Shown piece after piece: positions 1 to 6,090 of a DNA stretch of 64,000 bases; positions within the stretch are counted from its first letter, which is position 1, and each line of letters opens with the position of its first letter. Position numbers and translations under genes: made by a program. The notes below the pieces were generated by a model. That model ran no database searches. It was not told where the DNA came from and saw only the letters and a program-made list of their open reading frames with translations. This DNA is from M1-B18 sp048264125 (lineage in GTDB: Bacteria; Bacillota; Clostridia; Peptostreptococcales; Natronincolaceae), in assembly GCA_048264125.1 (NCBI GenBank), contig JBLXDM010000002.1:62001-126000 (forward strand), read 5' to 3'.

Positions 1-288
1 CTCCTCCTTCGTTGTTCCGGCAGGAGCTAATATCGTAAGCATTATCCCCAGCGGCTCCACGCCGTTGGAGGCTATATCATTGCAGGAAATATGCACCGCC
101 AGCCCTCCTATGCCCTTTGAGGCCCCGGTAATCGGGTCAGAGCTCATAACACAGACGTAATCGCCAAAATCTATTACGGCGCAATCCTCCCCGATCCCCG
201 GAGGAACTAAAACCTCCGAACGATGCTGCGATATATTAGAAAAGATAATTTCTCTTAGTACCTCTGTAGACACCTTACCCACCTTCAT
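1..288 (-). CDS. AIR synthase-related (PurM/HypE-fold) protein, 3' part outside window
   Basis: The first 96 codons of a minus-strand gene that runs off the left edge. The N-terminus is MKVGKVSTEVLREIIF, followed by a PPGIGEDCAVID segment and an SSDPITGASKGIGGLAVH segment. The GEDCAVID acidic motif and the HISCNDIASNGVEPLG stretch (residues about 73-88) are typical of the ATP-binding N-domain of the PurM/ThiL/HypE superfamily. Clostridial stand-alone members are annotated AIR-synthase-related or hydrogenase-maturation-factor-like. The true PurM lies at 31992-33029, so this is a paralogue of unknown substrate. The ATG is preceded by a GGGGG ribosome site. ThiL is an alternative, but no thiamine genes adjoin it here. 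Confidence 0.75.
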   Translation of the reverse strand, partial: MKVGKVSTEVLREIIFSNISQHRSEVLVPPGIGEDCAVIDFGDYVCVMSSDPITGASKGIGGLAVHISCNDIASNGVEPLGIMLTILAPAGTTKEE

Positions 289-322
289 TTTAAATCCCCC
301 CAACTAACCTTAGCTATTGGTA

Positions 323-351
323 ATTATACCATATTAAAGGGCTACCTACAA
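323..351 (-). promoter_or_regulatory. Putative promoter of the AIR-synthase-like gene
   Basis: On the minus strand a perfect TATAAT (323-328) lies 17 bp from TTGTAG (346-351), a weak -35. It would start transcription about 30 nt upstream of the ATG at 288 and overlaps the end of the preceding gene. Confidence 0.45.
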
Positions 352-926
352 AAAATCTCTCTCCATTGGTGAGGCCTGAGTCTTCTATGATCAGATACTA
401 TATACAATATTTCTATATCCTCCGGTGGTATCGGATGGAAAATCAGCACCTCTGCATCATAGCCCTTTTTTAAATCCCTCCGCTTTATTAGATTGTCCTC
501 AAAGCTAAGAGAGGTTCTCCAATACTCCTTTAGAAGCTCACTCCCTCTAGCTTTCAAATAGCACTGTGCTTCCTTAAAGGGCTCGGCATCCTTCATTATA
601 AATGGCTCGTATACCTGATTCGCCTTATTCTCATTGGCAACCCAGCACCTTTCGGGCTTTATGGTAACTGACAAAATAACCGTATGGGAGTAGAATCGTG
701 GTCTGCTGCGGTAGTTCATAGATGCAAATATCGCTTTCCTTCTATCCACCCATGAAGGGATTTTTTCATTTCTATGCTGATTGATAAATTCGTGAAAGGC
801 ATAGTACTTAGTTCTATAAGTGGCCTTATCATCAAAGTCGATCCCCTTCTTTAAAATTTCATCCAGATCATTTATTGAAGCTATATGATAAACCCTTTTT
901 GTCTCATTATAATCCTGAAACAGCAT
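342..926 (-). CDS. Unknown protein, possible ADP-ribosyltransferase-fold (DarT/DUF4433-like N-terminus)
   Basis: A 194-residue soluble protein with no signal peptide or membrane segment. The start RVYHIASINDLDEILKKGI (residues 11-29) has the 'YH(I/F)..I.NL..I...G(I/L)' pattern that opens the DarT/DUF4433 and related ADP-ribosyltransferase folds. Other visible segments are a basic RRKAIFASMNYR (62-73), a VYEPF motif (near 106), and DAEVLIFHPIPPEDIEILYI near the C-terminus, which resembles the closing strands of such folds. I do not recognise the family with certainty and cannot identify a full catalytic triad. The ATG follows GAGGTGCTGGA. The gene is followed co-directionally by the AIR-synthase-like gene. 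No DarG-like antitoxin macrodomain is visible nearby. Confidence 0.6.
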   Translation of the reverse strand: MLFQDYNETKRVYHIASINDLDEILKKGIDFDDKATYRTKYYAFHEFINQHRNEKIPSWVDRRKAIFASMNYRSRPRFYSHTVILSVTIKPERCWVANENKANQVYEPFIMKDAEPFKEAQCYLKARGSELLKEYWRTSLSFEDNLIKRRDLKKGYDAEVLIFHPIPPEDIEILYIVSDHRRLRPHQWREIFCR

Positions 927-1122
927 TCCAGCACCTCGCTTCTTTTTTGGTCATCCTTCATTTCCTTAGTCCAATATTACTTCCTCCGCAGCCTCGATAT
1001 ATGAAATTTTTCCGATTTACCTCAGTCCTAAGCCTATTATTCAATTGACACAAGGCACTAGCAATAATTACAAGGAATTTACATGGAGATTTTATGCAAA
1101 ATAACTATAGGAGGTGTTTCTG

Positions 1123-1284
1123 ATGATTATACGTTGTACCAGCCCATGCCTTTTTGAAAACGACGGTCTATGTACCCTCACCCATGTAACCTCTGCAACT
1201 GAGCCCAGTGAAAACAGCTGTGCCTATTTCAAGAAAAGGGAGGAGACAATTAAAAAGAATCAGAATCTCCAGCATCTGCAATAG
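1123..1284 (+). CDS. Small Cys-rich clostridial protein (53 aa)
   Basis: A 53-codon gene with an excellent ribosome site (AGGAGGTGTTTCTG before the ATG). The protein has four cysteines at 5, 9, 17 and 33 in the arrangement C-x3-C-x7-C-x15-C, with CAYFKKR after the last one. Many Clostridia carry short proteins of this pattern (Cys-x3-Cys, 'GLCTL..VT', then 'CAYF'), often mislabelled hydroxymyristoyl-ACP dehydratase. Their function is unknown. The four cysteines suggest a small metal-binding (Zn or Fe-S) knuckle, which is inference. It stands alone upstream of the rubrerythrin gene on the same strand. Confidence 0.72.
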   Translation: MIIRCTSPCLFENDGLCTLTHVTSATEPSENSCAYFKKREETIKKNQNLQHLQ

Positions 1285-1464
1285 TATTTGTATATCAATG
1301 CCATTTTATAGCATACAAAAAACAGTTCCTGAAATCTTAGATTTTACAGCTTTGCTATAGCATTTTTATTTAATACTATGTTATGATTAGAAATAAAATT
1401 GCTTTTTAAAATGTATATATGCATATATCTACATGTCTACAAAGCTATAAGAAGGGGGATCTAC

Positions 1465-1863
1465 ATGTCAGTGAAGGGTACAAAAACTGAGAAAAATCTC
1501 TGGCTTGCCTTCGCAGGAGAATGTCAGGCAAGGGGCAAATATTTGAGCTATAGTTTTAAGGCTCAAGAGGAAGGCCTTGACGAAATTGCCGAGACCTTTC
1601 AAAGGACTGCTGAGGATGAAGAGACGCATGCCCGAGAGATTTTAGGATTTCTGGGAGCTGTAAACAACACCCTGAGTAATTTGAAGCTATCTGTTCAGAG
1701 CGAGCATTATGAGGCAGAAACCCTTTATAGAGAATTTGAGAGGGTGGCACTCGCTGAAGGGCTAGAGGATGTTGCTGTCTTTTTTAATGCTCTGTGTGAA
1801 AAGGAAGCTCAGCATCAAAATCTTTTTTTAGAGCTGGCTAAGGGCTTAGTAGAAAAGAAATAA
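1465..1863 (+). CDS. Rubrerythrin (ferritin-like diiron domain only)
   Basis: A 132-residue protein made of one ferritin-like four-helix domain: ECQARGKY (19-26) and EDEETHA (50-56) on helices 1-2, and EAETLYREFE plus EKEAQH (112-117) on helices 3-4. These supply the Glu/His ligands of a diiron peroxidase centre. The usual C-terminal rubredoxin CxxC...CxxC domain is absent, so this is the short rubrerythrin type and needs an external electron donor. Its known role is removing hydrogen peroxide in anaerobes. The start is the ATG after GAAGGGGGATCTAC. A longer in-frame ORF from 1399 lacks a ribosome site and adds a non-conserved tail. A terminator follows. Confidence 0.93.
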   Translation: MSVKGTKTEKNLWLAFAGECQARGKYLSYSFKAQEEGLDEIAETFQRTAEDEETHAREILGFLGAVNNTLSNLKLSVQSEHYEAETLYREFERVALAEGLEDVAVFFNALCEKEAQHQNLFLELAKGLVEKK

Positions 1864-1877
1864 CCAGAAATAAAACA

Positions 1878-1910
1878 AAAGTTCCTAGTAGAAGGAACTT
1901 TTATTTTTTA
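1878..1910 (+). terminator. Rho-independent terminator of the rubrerythrin gene
   Basis: AAAGTTCC (1878-1885) pairs with GGAACTTT (1894-1901), with an 8-nt loop and a T-rich tail to 1910. Confidence 0.8.
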
Positions 1911-1950
1911 TATAGGTAAATTCGTTTTTTATTTCCTATGATGGGGGTTG

Positions 1951-2640
1951 TTATCTATATTTACGTAGTCTTCTGCTTCCCCAGAAGCCTGCAATTCCAA
2001 ATATTGTCATGCTACCTACAAAAATACCTATAATCTTGATGGCAGTATCATAGAAAAAGCCCTCCGGAAGCATTTGTATTAATATTTCCTTTTTAGGGTC
2101 CAATATCCACAAATCATTGTCGAAGAATATATAGTGGAAGTAATCAAAATACTTAGTAAAGTCTGTCTGCATCAATATATATAGTCCAAATAGCAGAATT
2201 CCATTTGCAATTGCAGTGTTGAATAATGTTCTGGCAAGTCCTTTTTTCCATCTCCGGTCTAGATAGCATGCTAAAACCAGTGAAATTATAGAGGCTGCTA
2301 TAGCAACATTTCTAAGTCCTCTGCCAGCGACGAAGAGGTCCTTTACGTCAACCATATGATGCTTTTCTCTTTCACCATATACCTCTCTAAGCTCTCCATG
2401 CACCACTGCCTCTGTATCCAGCTCCTCCTTGTTGTCCCTCAAATAATTCAATAAATCCTCGGCAGTATGCCTTAGATTCTCCTTGTCCATTCCAGTTGCC
2501 TCAACAATGTTGTACTTTTCAAAGGAGGACATATAATGATTTAAGTTAAAGGCCACCATCTCAACCGCTGTTAACAACAATACAATCGTCATGCTTATTC
2601 CCAATAATATATAAAGTAGCTTATAATTCCTCTGTCTCAT
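1951..2640 (-). CDS. DUF1461 / TIGR01906 family integral membrane protein
   Basis: A 229-residue membrane protein. It has a hydrophobic segment at about 8-31, an extracytoplasmic stretch with the conserved HMVDVKDLF motif (about 94-102), then membrane segments near 110-127, 140-157 and 198-220. Before the last one lies the family signature FDYFHYIFFDND followed by LWILDP and MLPEGFF. These motifs identify the TIGR01906 (DUF1461) family, widespread in Firmicutes and of unknown function. The gene is isolated: it faces the rubrerythrin terminator on one side and is divergent from the small hydrophobic protein at 2781. Confidence 0.87.
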   Translation of the reverse strand: MRQRNYKLLYILLGISMTIVLLLTAVEMVAFNLNHYMSSFEKYNIVEATGMDKENLRHTAEDLLNYLRDNKEELDTEAVVHGELREVYGEREKHHMVDVKDLFVAGRGLRNVAIAASIISLVLACYLDRRWKKGLARTLFNTAIANGILLFGLYILMQTDFTKYFDYFHYIFFDNDLWILDPKKEILIQMLPEGFFYDTAIKIIGIFVGSMTIFGIAGFWGSRRLRKYR

Positions 2641-2780
2641 TTCATTCTCCTTTTTAGCTTAGTTTTTTGCATACCTTAAGTATAATTCAAAGTAAATAAA
2701 TTGCAATAAATTTTTATTAAGTATCACCGTTTTTTGGCCTCCGCCATATGATAAATTAGATAATCAAGGAGGTGAATTAA

Positions 2781-2975
2781 ATGAGTGCTAATACTTCATG
2801 TGGTGGAGGTATCGTAAGTCCTTGGGGTAACCAAACTTCTTTACTATTCTTCTTTTTATTGCTGGTAATTATCTTCTGTAGATGCAGTATATTTGGTCCT
2901 GACAACAGAGATAGCTTACTATTCTTCTTCTTACTACTCATTATTTTATTCGGGGGAAGATATTTCTTCATCTAA
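2781..2975 (+). CDS. Two-block hydrophobic mini-protein (LLFFFLLLV family), copy 1
   Basis: A 64-residue protein with a strong ribosome site (AAGGAGGTGAATTAA before the ATG). It has a polar Gly/Ser/Cys-rich head of about 20 residues, then SLLFFFLLLVIIFCRCSIF, a polar DNRD linker, a second near-copy SLLFFFLLLIILF, and a short GGRYFFI tail. Three more members lie at 21664-22466. The layout (two identical hydrophobic blocks separated by a small charged hinge, a Cys after block 1) predicts a membrane hairpin or a self-assembling hydrophobic peptide. It recalls the short repetitive 'HCB protein 13' spore-associated proteins of Clostridium, but that is only an analogy. Function unknown. Confidence 0.82.
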   Translation: MSANTSCGGGIVSPWGNQTSLLFFFLLLVIIFCRCSIFGPDNRDSLLFFFLLLIILFGGRYFFI

Positions 2976-3004
2976 TATGAATAGTAAAAGATGCTACCTA
3001 CAAG

Positions 3005-3041
3005 ACGAAAAGCATGTTGACCAGATCAACATGCTTTACTT
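3005..3041. terminator. Bidirectional terminator between mini-protein and thiZ
   Basis: A perfect 12-bp hairpin: AAAGCATGTTGA (3009-3020), 5-nt loop, TCAACATGCTTT (3026-3037). T-tracts lie on both sides, so it serves the convergent genes on either side. Confidence 0.8.
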
Positions 3042-3062
3042 ACTTTATCTTCAGGCGGATTA

Positions 3063-3797
3063 TTATAGCAGACTAAGGATTTCTTCCTTAAGCCTTGTAA
3101 AGGCTTCACAGGTTAAAGTGCCATTATTCCTTGGCCTCGGCAGCTCCACTTCAATGATTCTCTTTACTGTGGCGGGCCTTTCTGAAAAAATATAAATTTT
3201 ATCCGATAAAAATATCGCCTCATCAATATCATGGGTGATAAATAATATCGACGCCTGAAGACTTTCCAATACCTGTAGCAGCCACTGCTGCATTTTTCTT
3301 CGGGTTATGGCATCCAAGCCCCCAAAGGGCTCGTCCAGCAGCATGATATCATTTGAGAACAAATATGTTCTTAAGAGTGCTGCTCTCTGTCTCATTCCTC
3401 CAGAAAGCTGCGAGGGATAGCTTTCCTCAAAACCCTCCAGACCAAAGCTATGGAAATAGTCTGCTGCCCTTTGTCTCGCTTCCTTTTTGCCAATGCCCTT
3501 CAGCAGTAGGGGGATCGATACATTGTCTAATATGGTTTTCCATGGCAGTAGAAGGTCCTTCTGCTGCATATAGCTGACCCTACCTGTTTTTCCTGCAAAG
3601 TCCTGCCCTTCTATATATACACTACCTGAATCCGGCAAGCTCAATCCAGATATGATATTAAACAGCGAGCTTTTGCCGCTGCCGCTGGGTCCCAGTATGC
3701 TAACAATTTCATTGTCCTTCAGCTCAATAGATACATCCTTTAAGGTATGGAGACTTCCAAAGCTTTTTTCTATGCCTACTACCTCAAGCTTTTTCAT
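3063..3797 (-). CDS. thiZ: ABC transporter ATP-binding protein, thiamine-precursor type (ThiZ-like)
   Basis: A 244-residue ABC ATPase. It has Walker A GPSGSGKS (about 36-43), the Q-loop near YMQQKDLLLPWKT, the signature LSGGMRQRAALLR, Walker B MLLDEPFGGLD and the H-loop FITHDIDEA. It is the last gene of a TPP-riboswitch operon with a membrane permease and an NMT1/THI5-like binding protein. That places it as the energy unit of a ThiXYZ transporter for thiamine pyrimidine precursors (family knowledge). The start lies just after the binding-protein stop with no clear ribosome site, suggesting translational coupling. The sequence alone would also fit a taurine/nitrate-type ATPase. Confidence 0.85.
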   Translation of the reverse strand: MKKLEVVGIEKSFGSLHTLKDVSIELKDNEIVSILGPSGSGKSSLFNIISGLSLPDSGSVYIEGQDFAGKTGRVSYMQQKDLLLPWKTILDNVSIPLLLKGIGKKEARQRAADYFHSFGLEGFEESYPSQLSGGMRQRAALLRTYLFSNDIMLLDEPFGGLDAITRRKMQQWLLQVLESLQASILFITHDIDEAIFLSDKIYIFSERPATVKRIIEVELPRPRNNGTLTCEAFTRLKEEILSLL

Positions 3798-3799
3798 AG

Positions 3800-4810
3800 C
3801 TAATTATTAGGCAAGAACTCGTTGGTGAAGGCATCCTTTGCCTCCAGCTCTGCCTCCAGTAGGCCTCTTTCAAGCATCCATTGCGCATAGGTTTCCCATA
3901 TTTCTTCCTTCATTTCTCCCCATTGTGGTGCATCTGACCTGTACTCATCAGCCAAGTATTTTTGACTTGCTACAACGATGTCCTTATCCAGCTCAGGTAC
4001 AGCCTTTAACAAATCATCCGCTGCCTCCTCCGGGTTGTCTATGGCAAATTCATAGCCCTTTGCAGTAGCCCTTAAAAACCGCTTAGCCAGCTCCGGATTT
4101 TCACTCAATAGCTTTTCATTGGCTATTATAACAGGGGTATAATAATCCAATGCAGGGTCTACCTCCTGCAATAATATAAAGTTTAAGTCCATGTCTCTTA
4201 GCTCTGCAGCAACGCCATCCCAGCCATAGTAAATCCAGGTGAAATCCACATGCCTTTCTACAGCAGTAAAGAAATCCGCCGCCCCTATATCCAGCATTTC
4301 TAGCTTACTGAAATCGGCATTTTCCTTCTCCATAAGGGCCTGAAGCATAGCCTCCTCCATAGGTGAACCCCAGCCGCCGTATTTTTTTCCTTCAAAATCC
4401 TTTGGGGATACGATGGCCTTGTCCGTTGGGGATGCAAAGCCTGAGGTATTGTGCTGTATAATTGCAGCCACAGCCTTAATAGGCAATGGATTTTTAGTTG
4501 TTCTGGCATAGGTTATTTCCTCCTGATAGCTAATTCCGAAATGCCCCTGCCCAGCTGCAATCAGATCTGCGCTGCCACCTGATGAAGGCTGAATAATCTC
4601 CACCTCAAGACCTTCTTCAGCATAATAGCCTCTTTCGTTTGCTACATACATTCCTGTGTGGTTGGTGTTTGGAACCCAGTCTAAAACAACAGTGATTTTT
4701 TCTAATTTTTCGTCGGCCCCCTGCGGCTCCTCATTAGTTTTTGGTGAGCAGGCCATCAAAGTTCCGACCATCATTACTATTATTAGTAGTGTGCCTATTA
4801 ATCTCTTCAC
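3800..4810 (-). CDS. thiY: ABC transporter substrate-binding lipoprotein, NMT1/THI5-like (ThiY)
   Basis: A 336-residue lipoprotein. The signal peptide ends in a lipobox with Cys21 (GTLMAC). The mature part opens with VVLDWVPNTNHTGMYVA, the conserved opening of NMT1/THI5-like pyrimidine-binding proteins, followed by YYAEEGLEVEI and a GGSADLIAAGQ ligand loop. ThiY binds formylaminopyrimidine salvaged from degraded thiamine (family knowledge). The start is a GTG behind GGAGGAATAAAT, 3 nt after the permease stop. Riboswitch control and the neighbouring DUF77 thiamine-binding protein support a thiamine-salvage role over sulfonate or nitrate uptake. Confidence 0.88.
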   Translation of the reverse strand: MKRLIGTLLIIVMMVGTLMACSPKTNEEPQGADEKLEKITVVLDWVPNTNHTGMYVANERGYYAEEGLEVEIIQPSSGGSADLIAAGQGHFGISYQEEITYARTTKNPLPIKAVAAIIQHNTSGFASPTDKAIVSPKDFEGKKYGGWGSPMEEAMLQALMEKENADFSKLEMLDIGAADFFTAVERHVDFTWIYYGWDGVAAELRDMDLNFILLQEVDPALDYYTPVIIANEKLLSENPELAKRFLRATAKGYEFAIDNPEEAADDLLKAVPELDKDIVVASQKYLADEYRSDAPQWGEMKEEIWETYAQWMLERGLLEAELEAKDAFTNEFLPNN

Positions 4811-4812
4811 AT

Positions 4813-5595
4813 TTATTCCTCCATATTCTTTTGTTTTTGTATTTGCAGCCAGGGCATCATTTTGCTCTCTGCAATTTCTATGATTTTAATTAAAGCAATG
4901 CTAAGTAAGGATATAATAACAATTGTGGCAAAAACCTTGTCTATGGCGAAGGAGTGTCTTACCCTCATCATATATACCCCCAGCCCGTCCTTTCCCCCTA
5001 CCCATTCACCAATGATAGCCCCCATGATGCTGTAGGTTCCGGAGATTTTTAGTCCAGCAAAGAAATTGGGCATAGCCGCCGGCAGCTTAACCAGCCTATA
5101 GCATTGAAGTCTACTGGCCCCCATCGATTTTAGGAGATTCAGCATCTCCTTATCCACCGACTGAAGCCCCTCCAGCAGGCTTATGGTTATAGGGAAAAAG
5201 CATACTAAAATAACGATTAGTATCTTGGGTAAGTAGCCAAAGCCGAACCACATGATTAGAAGCGGAGCAATTACAAGAATCGGCACCGTTTGCGTTGTTA
5301 TCAATATCGAATATAGGGCTTTTCTGATAACCTCAATACCATCCATGAGTATTGCCAGCAGCACCGCCAATATTATTGATATGACAAAGCCCGTTAGAGC
5401 CTCAAACAATGTGATTCTCGTATGCTGCCACAGCACCTGTATATTTTGAAATAATGTTGTTAGAATTTCCGATGGGGGCGGCAGCACTCTCGAAAGGTCT
5501 ATACTCCTTCGGGAGGCCCCCTCCCATATAAGCAGTATCAGTACTATAATACCACTGGGTATAGCCCTACTTGTACTTTCCAATCTTTTCATCAA
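4813..5595 (-). CDS. thiX: ABC transporter permease, thiamine-precursor type (ThiX)
   Basis: A 260-residue inner-membrane permease of the BPD_transp_1 type with about six hydrophobic segments (first at about 13-27, last near 220-240). A cytoplasmic EAA-like loop (about 152-175, SMGASRLQCYRLVKLPAAMP) contacts the ATPase. It resembles SsuC/TauC/ThiX permeases, and the operon context selects ThiX. The start overlaps the upstream DUF77 gene by 29 nt and has only a weak GAGGG site, which indicates translational coupling. Confidence 0.86.
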   Translation of the reverse strand: MMKRLESTSRAIPSGIIVLILLIWEGASRRSIDLSRVLPPPSEILTTLFQNIQVLWQHTRITLFEALTGFVISIILAVLLAILMDGIEVIRKALYSILITTQTVPILVIAPLLIMWFGFGYLPKILIVILVCFFPITISLLEGLQSVDKEMLNLLKSMGASRLQCYRLVKLPAAMPNFFAGLKISGTYSIMGAIIGEWVGGKDGLGVYMMRVRHSFAIDKVFATIVIISLLSIALIKIIEIAESKMMPWLQIQKQKNMEE

Positions 5596-5854
5596 TGGTC
5601 ACGCCCTCTGGCTTATAGTCTAGCTTAATCATTGACATTACTCTTGTTGCGCCCTCACTAATGCATATTTCCTGTGCCTTTTTAACGATTTCAAAGAGCT
5701 GATCCAATTCCCCCTCTATCGTGGTTTCCATAGGACCCACCACATAGTACAGGCCTGTTTCTGCAATCATTTTTATAACCTCGTCCACCACAGGGTAGAT
5801 TCTTTCATCGGGAACCCTGGGTAATACCTGTAGACTTAAATTTACCTTCGGCAT
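5567..5854 (-). CDS. MTH1187/YkoF-type thiamine-binding protein (DUF77)
   Basis: A 95-residue protein beginning MPKVNLSLQVLPRV, with VVGPMETTIEGELDQLFE (38-55) and a GATRVMSMIKLDY strand. This is the MTH1187/DUF77 fold, known to bind thiamine or hydroxymethylpyrimidine-like ligands. It is the first gene after a TPP riboswitch and upstream of the ThiXYZ transporter. The start chosen follows AAAGGAGGAAGCAAG. A longer in-frame ORF to 5920 would translate through the terminator hairpin and is rejected. Confidence 0.88.
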   Translation of the reverse strand: MPKVNLSLQVLPRVPDERIYPVVDEVIKMIAETGLYYVVGPMETTIEGELDQLFEIVKKAQEICISEGATRVMSMIKLDYKPEGVTIDEKIGKYK

Positions 5855-5878
5855 CTTGCTTCCTCCTTTAAATGCATT

Positions 5879-5910
5879 TAAAAAGCCCTTTATCCATTGG
5901 AATAAAGGGC
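5879..5910 (-). terminator. TPP-riboswitch attenuator hairpin
   Basis: On the minus strand GCCCTTTAT pairs with ATAAAGGGC and is followed by TTTTT, between the TPP aptamer and the first gene. This is the expected ligand-dependent transcription terminator. Confidence 0.85.
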
Positions 5911-5929
5911 AATATTGCAAGTGCTTTAC

Positions 5930-6020
5930 AAATATCTCCCTCCGCTGGCATTACCCAGATCAGGTTACGGGTCGGAACAGAACAGCTCCCTCTCAGCCAA
6001 GTATACTCAGCTCCCCTTTT
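5930..6020 (-). promoter_or_regulatory. TPP riboswitch (THI element)
   Basis: The minus strand shows the canonical TPP aptamer landmarks in order: GGGGAGCTGAG, GGCTGAGAGGG, GACCCGTAACCTGATCTGG, GTAATGCCAGCGGAGGGA. A terminator hairpin follows, so TPP binding should switch off the thiamine-precursor operon. Confidence 0.96.
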
Positions 6021-6035
6021 ATTAACTTCACTCTC

Positions 6036-6064
6036 ATTATATTCCAAAGCCTGTATTACGTCAA
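6036..6064 (-). promoter_or_regulatory. Promoter of the TPP-controlled operon
   Basis: TTGACG (6059-6064), a 17-bp spacer and a perfect TATAAT (6036-6041) on the minus strand, placing the start just upstream of the aptamer. Confidence 0.8.
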
Positions 6065-6090
6065 TGGAGAGATTGCTTTAAATCACTTCT

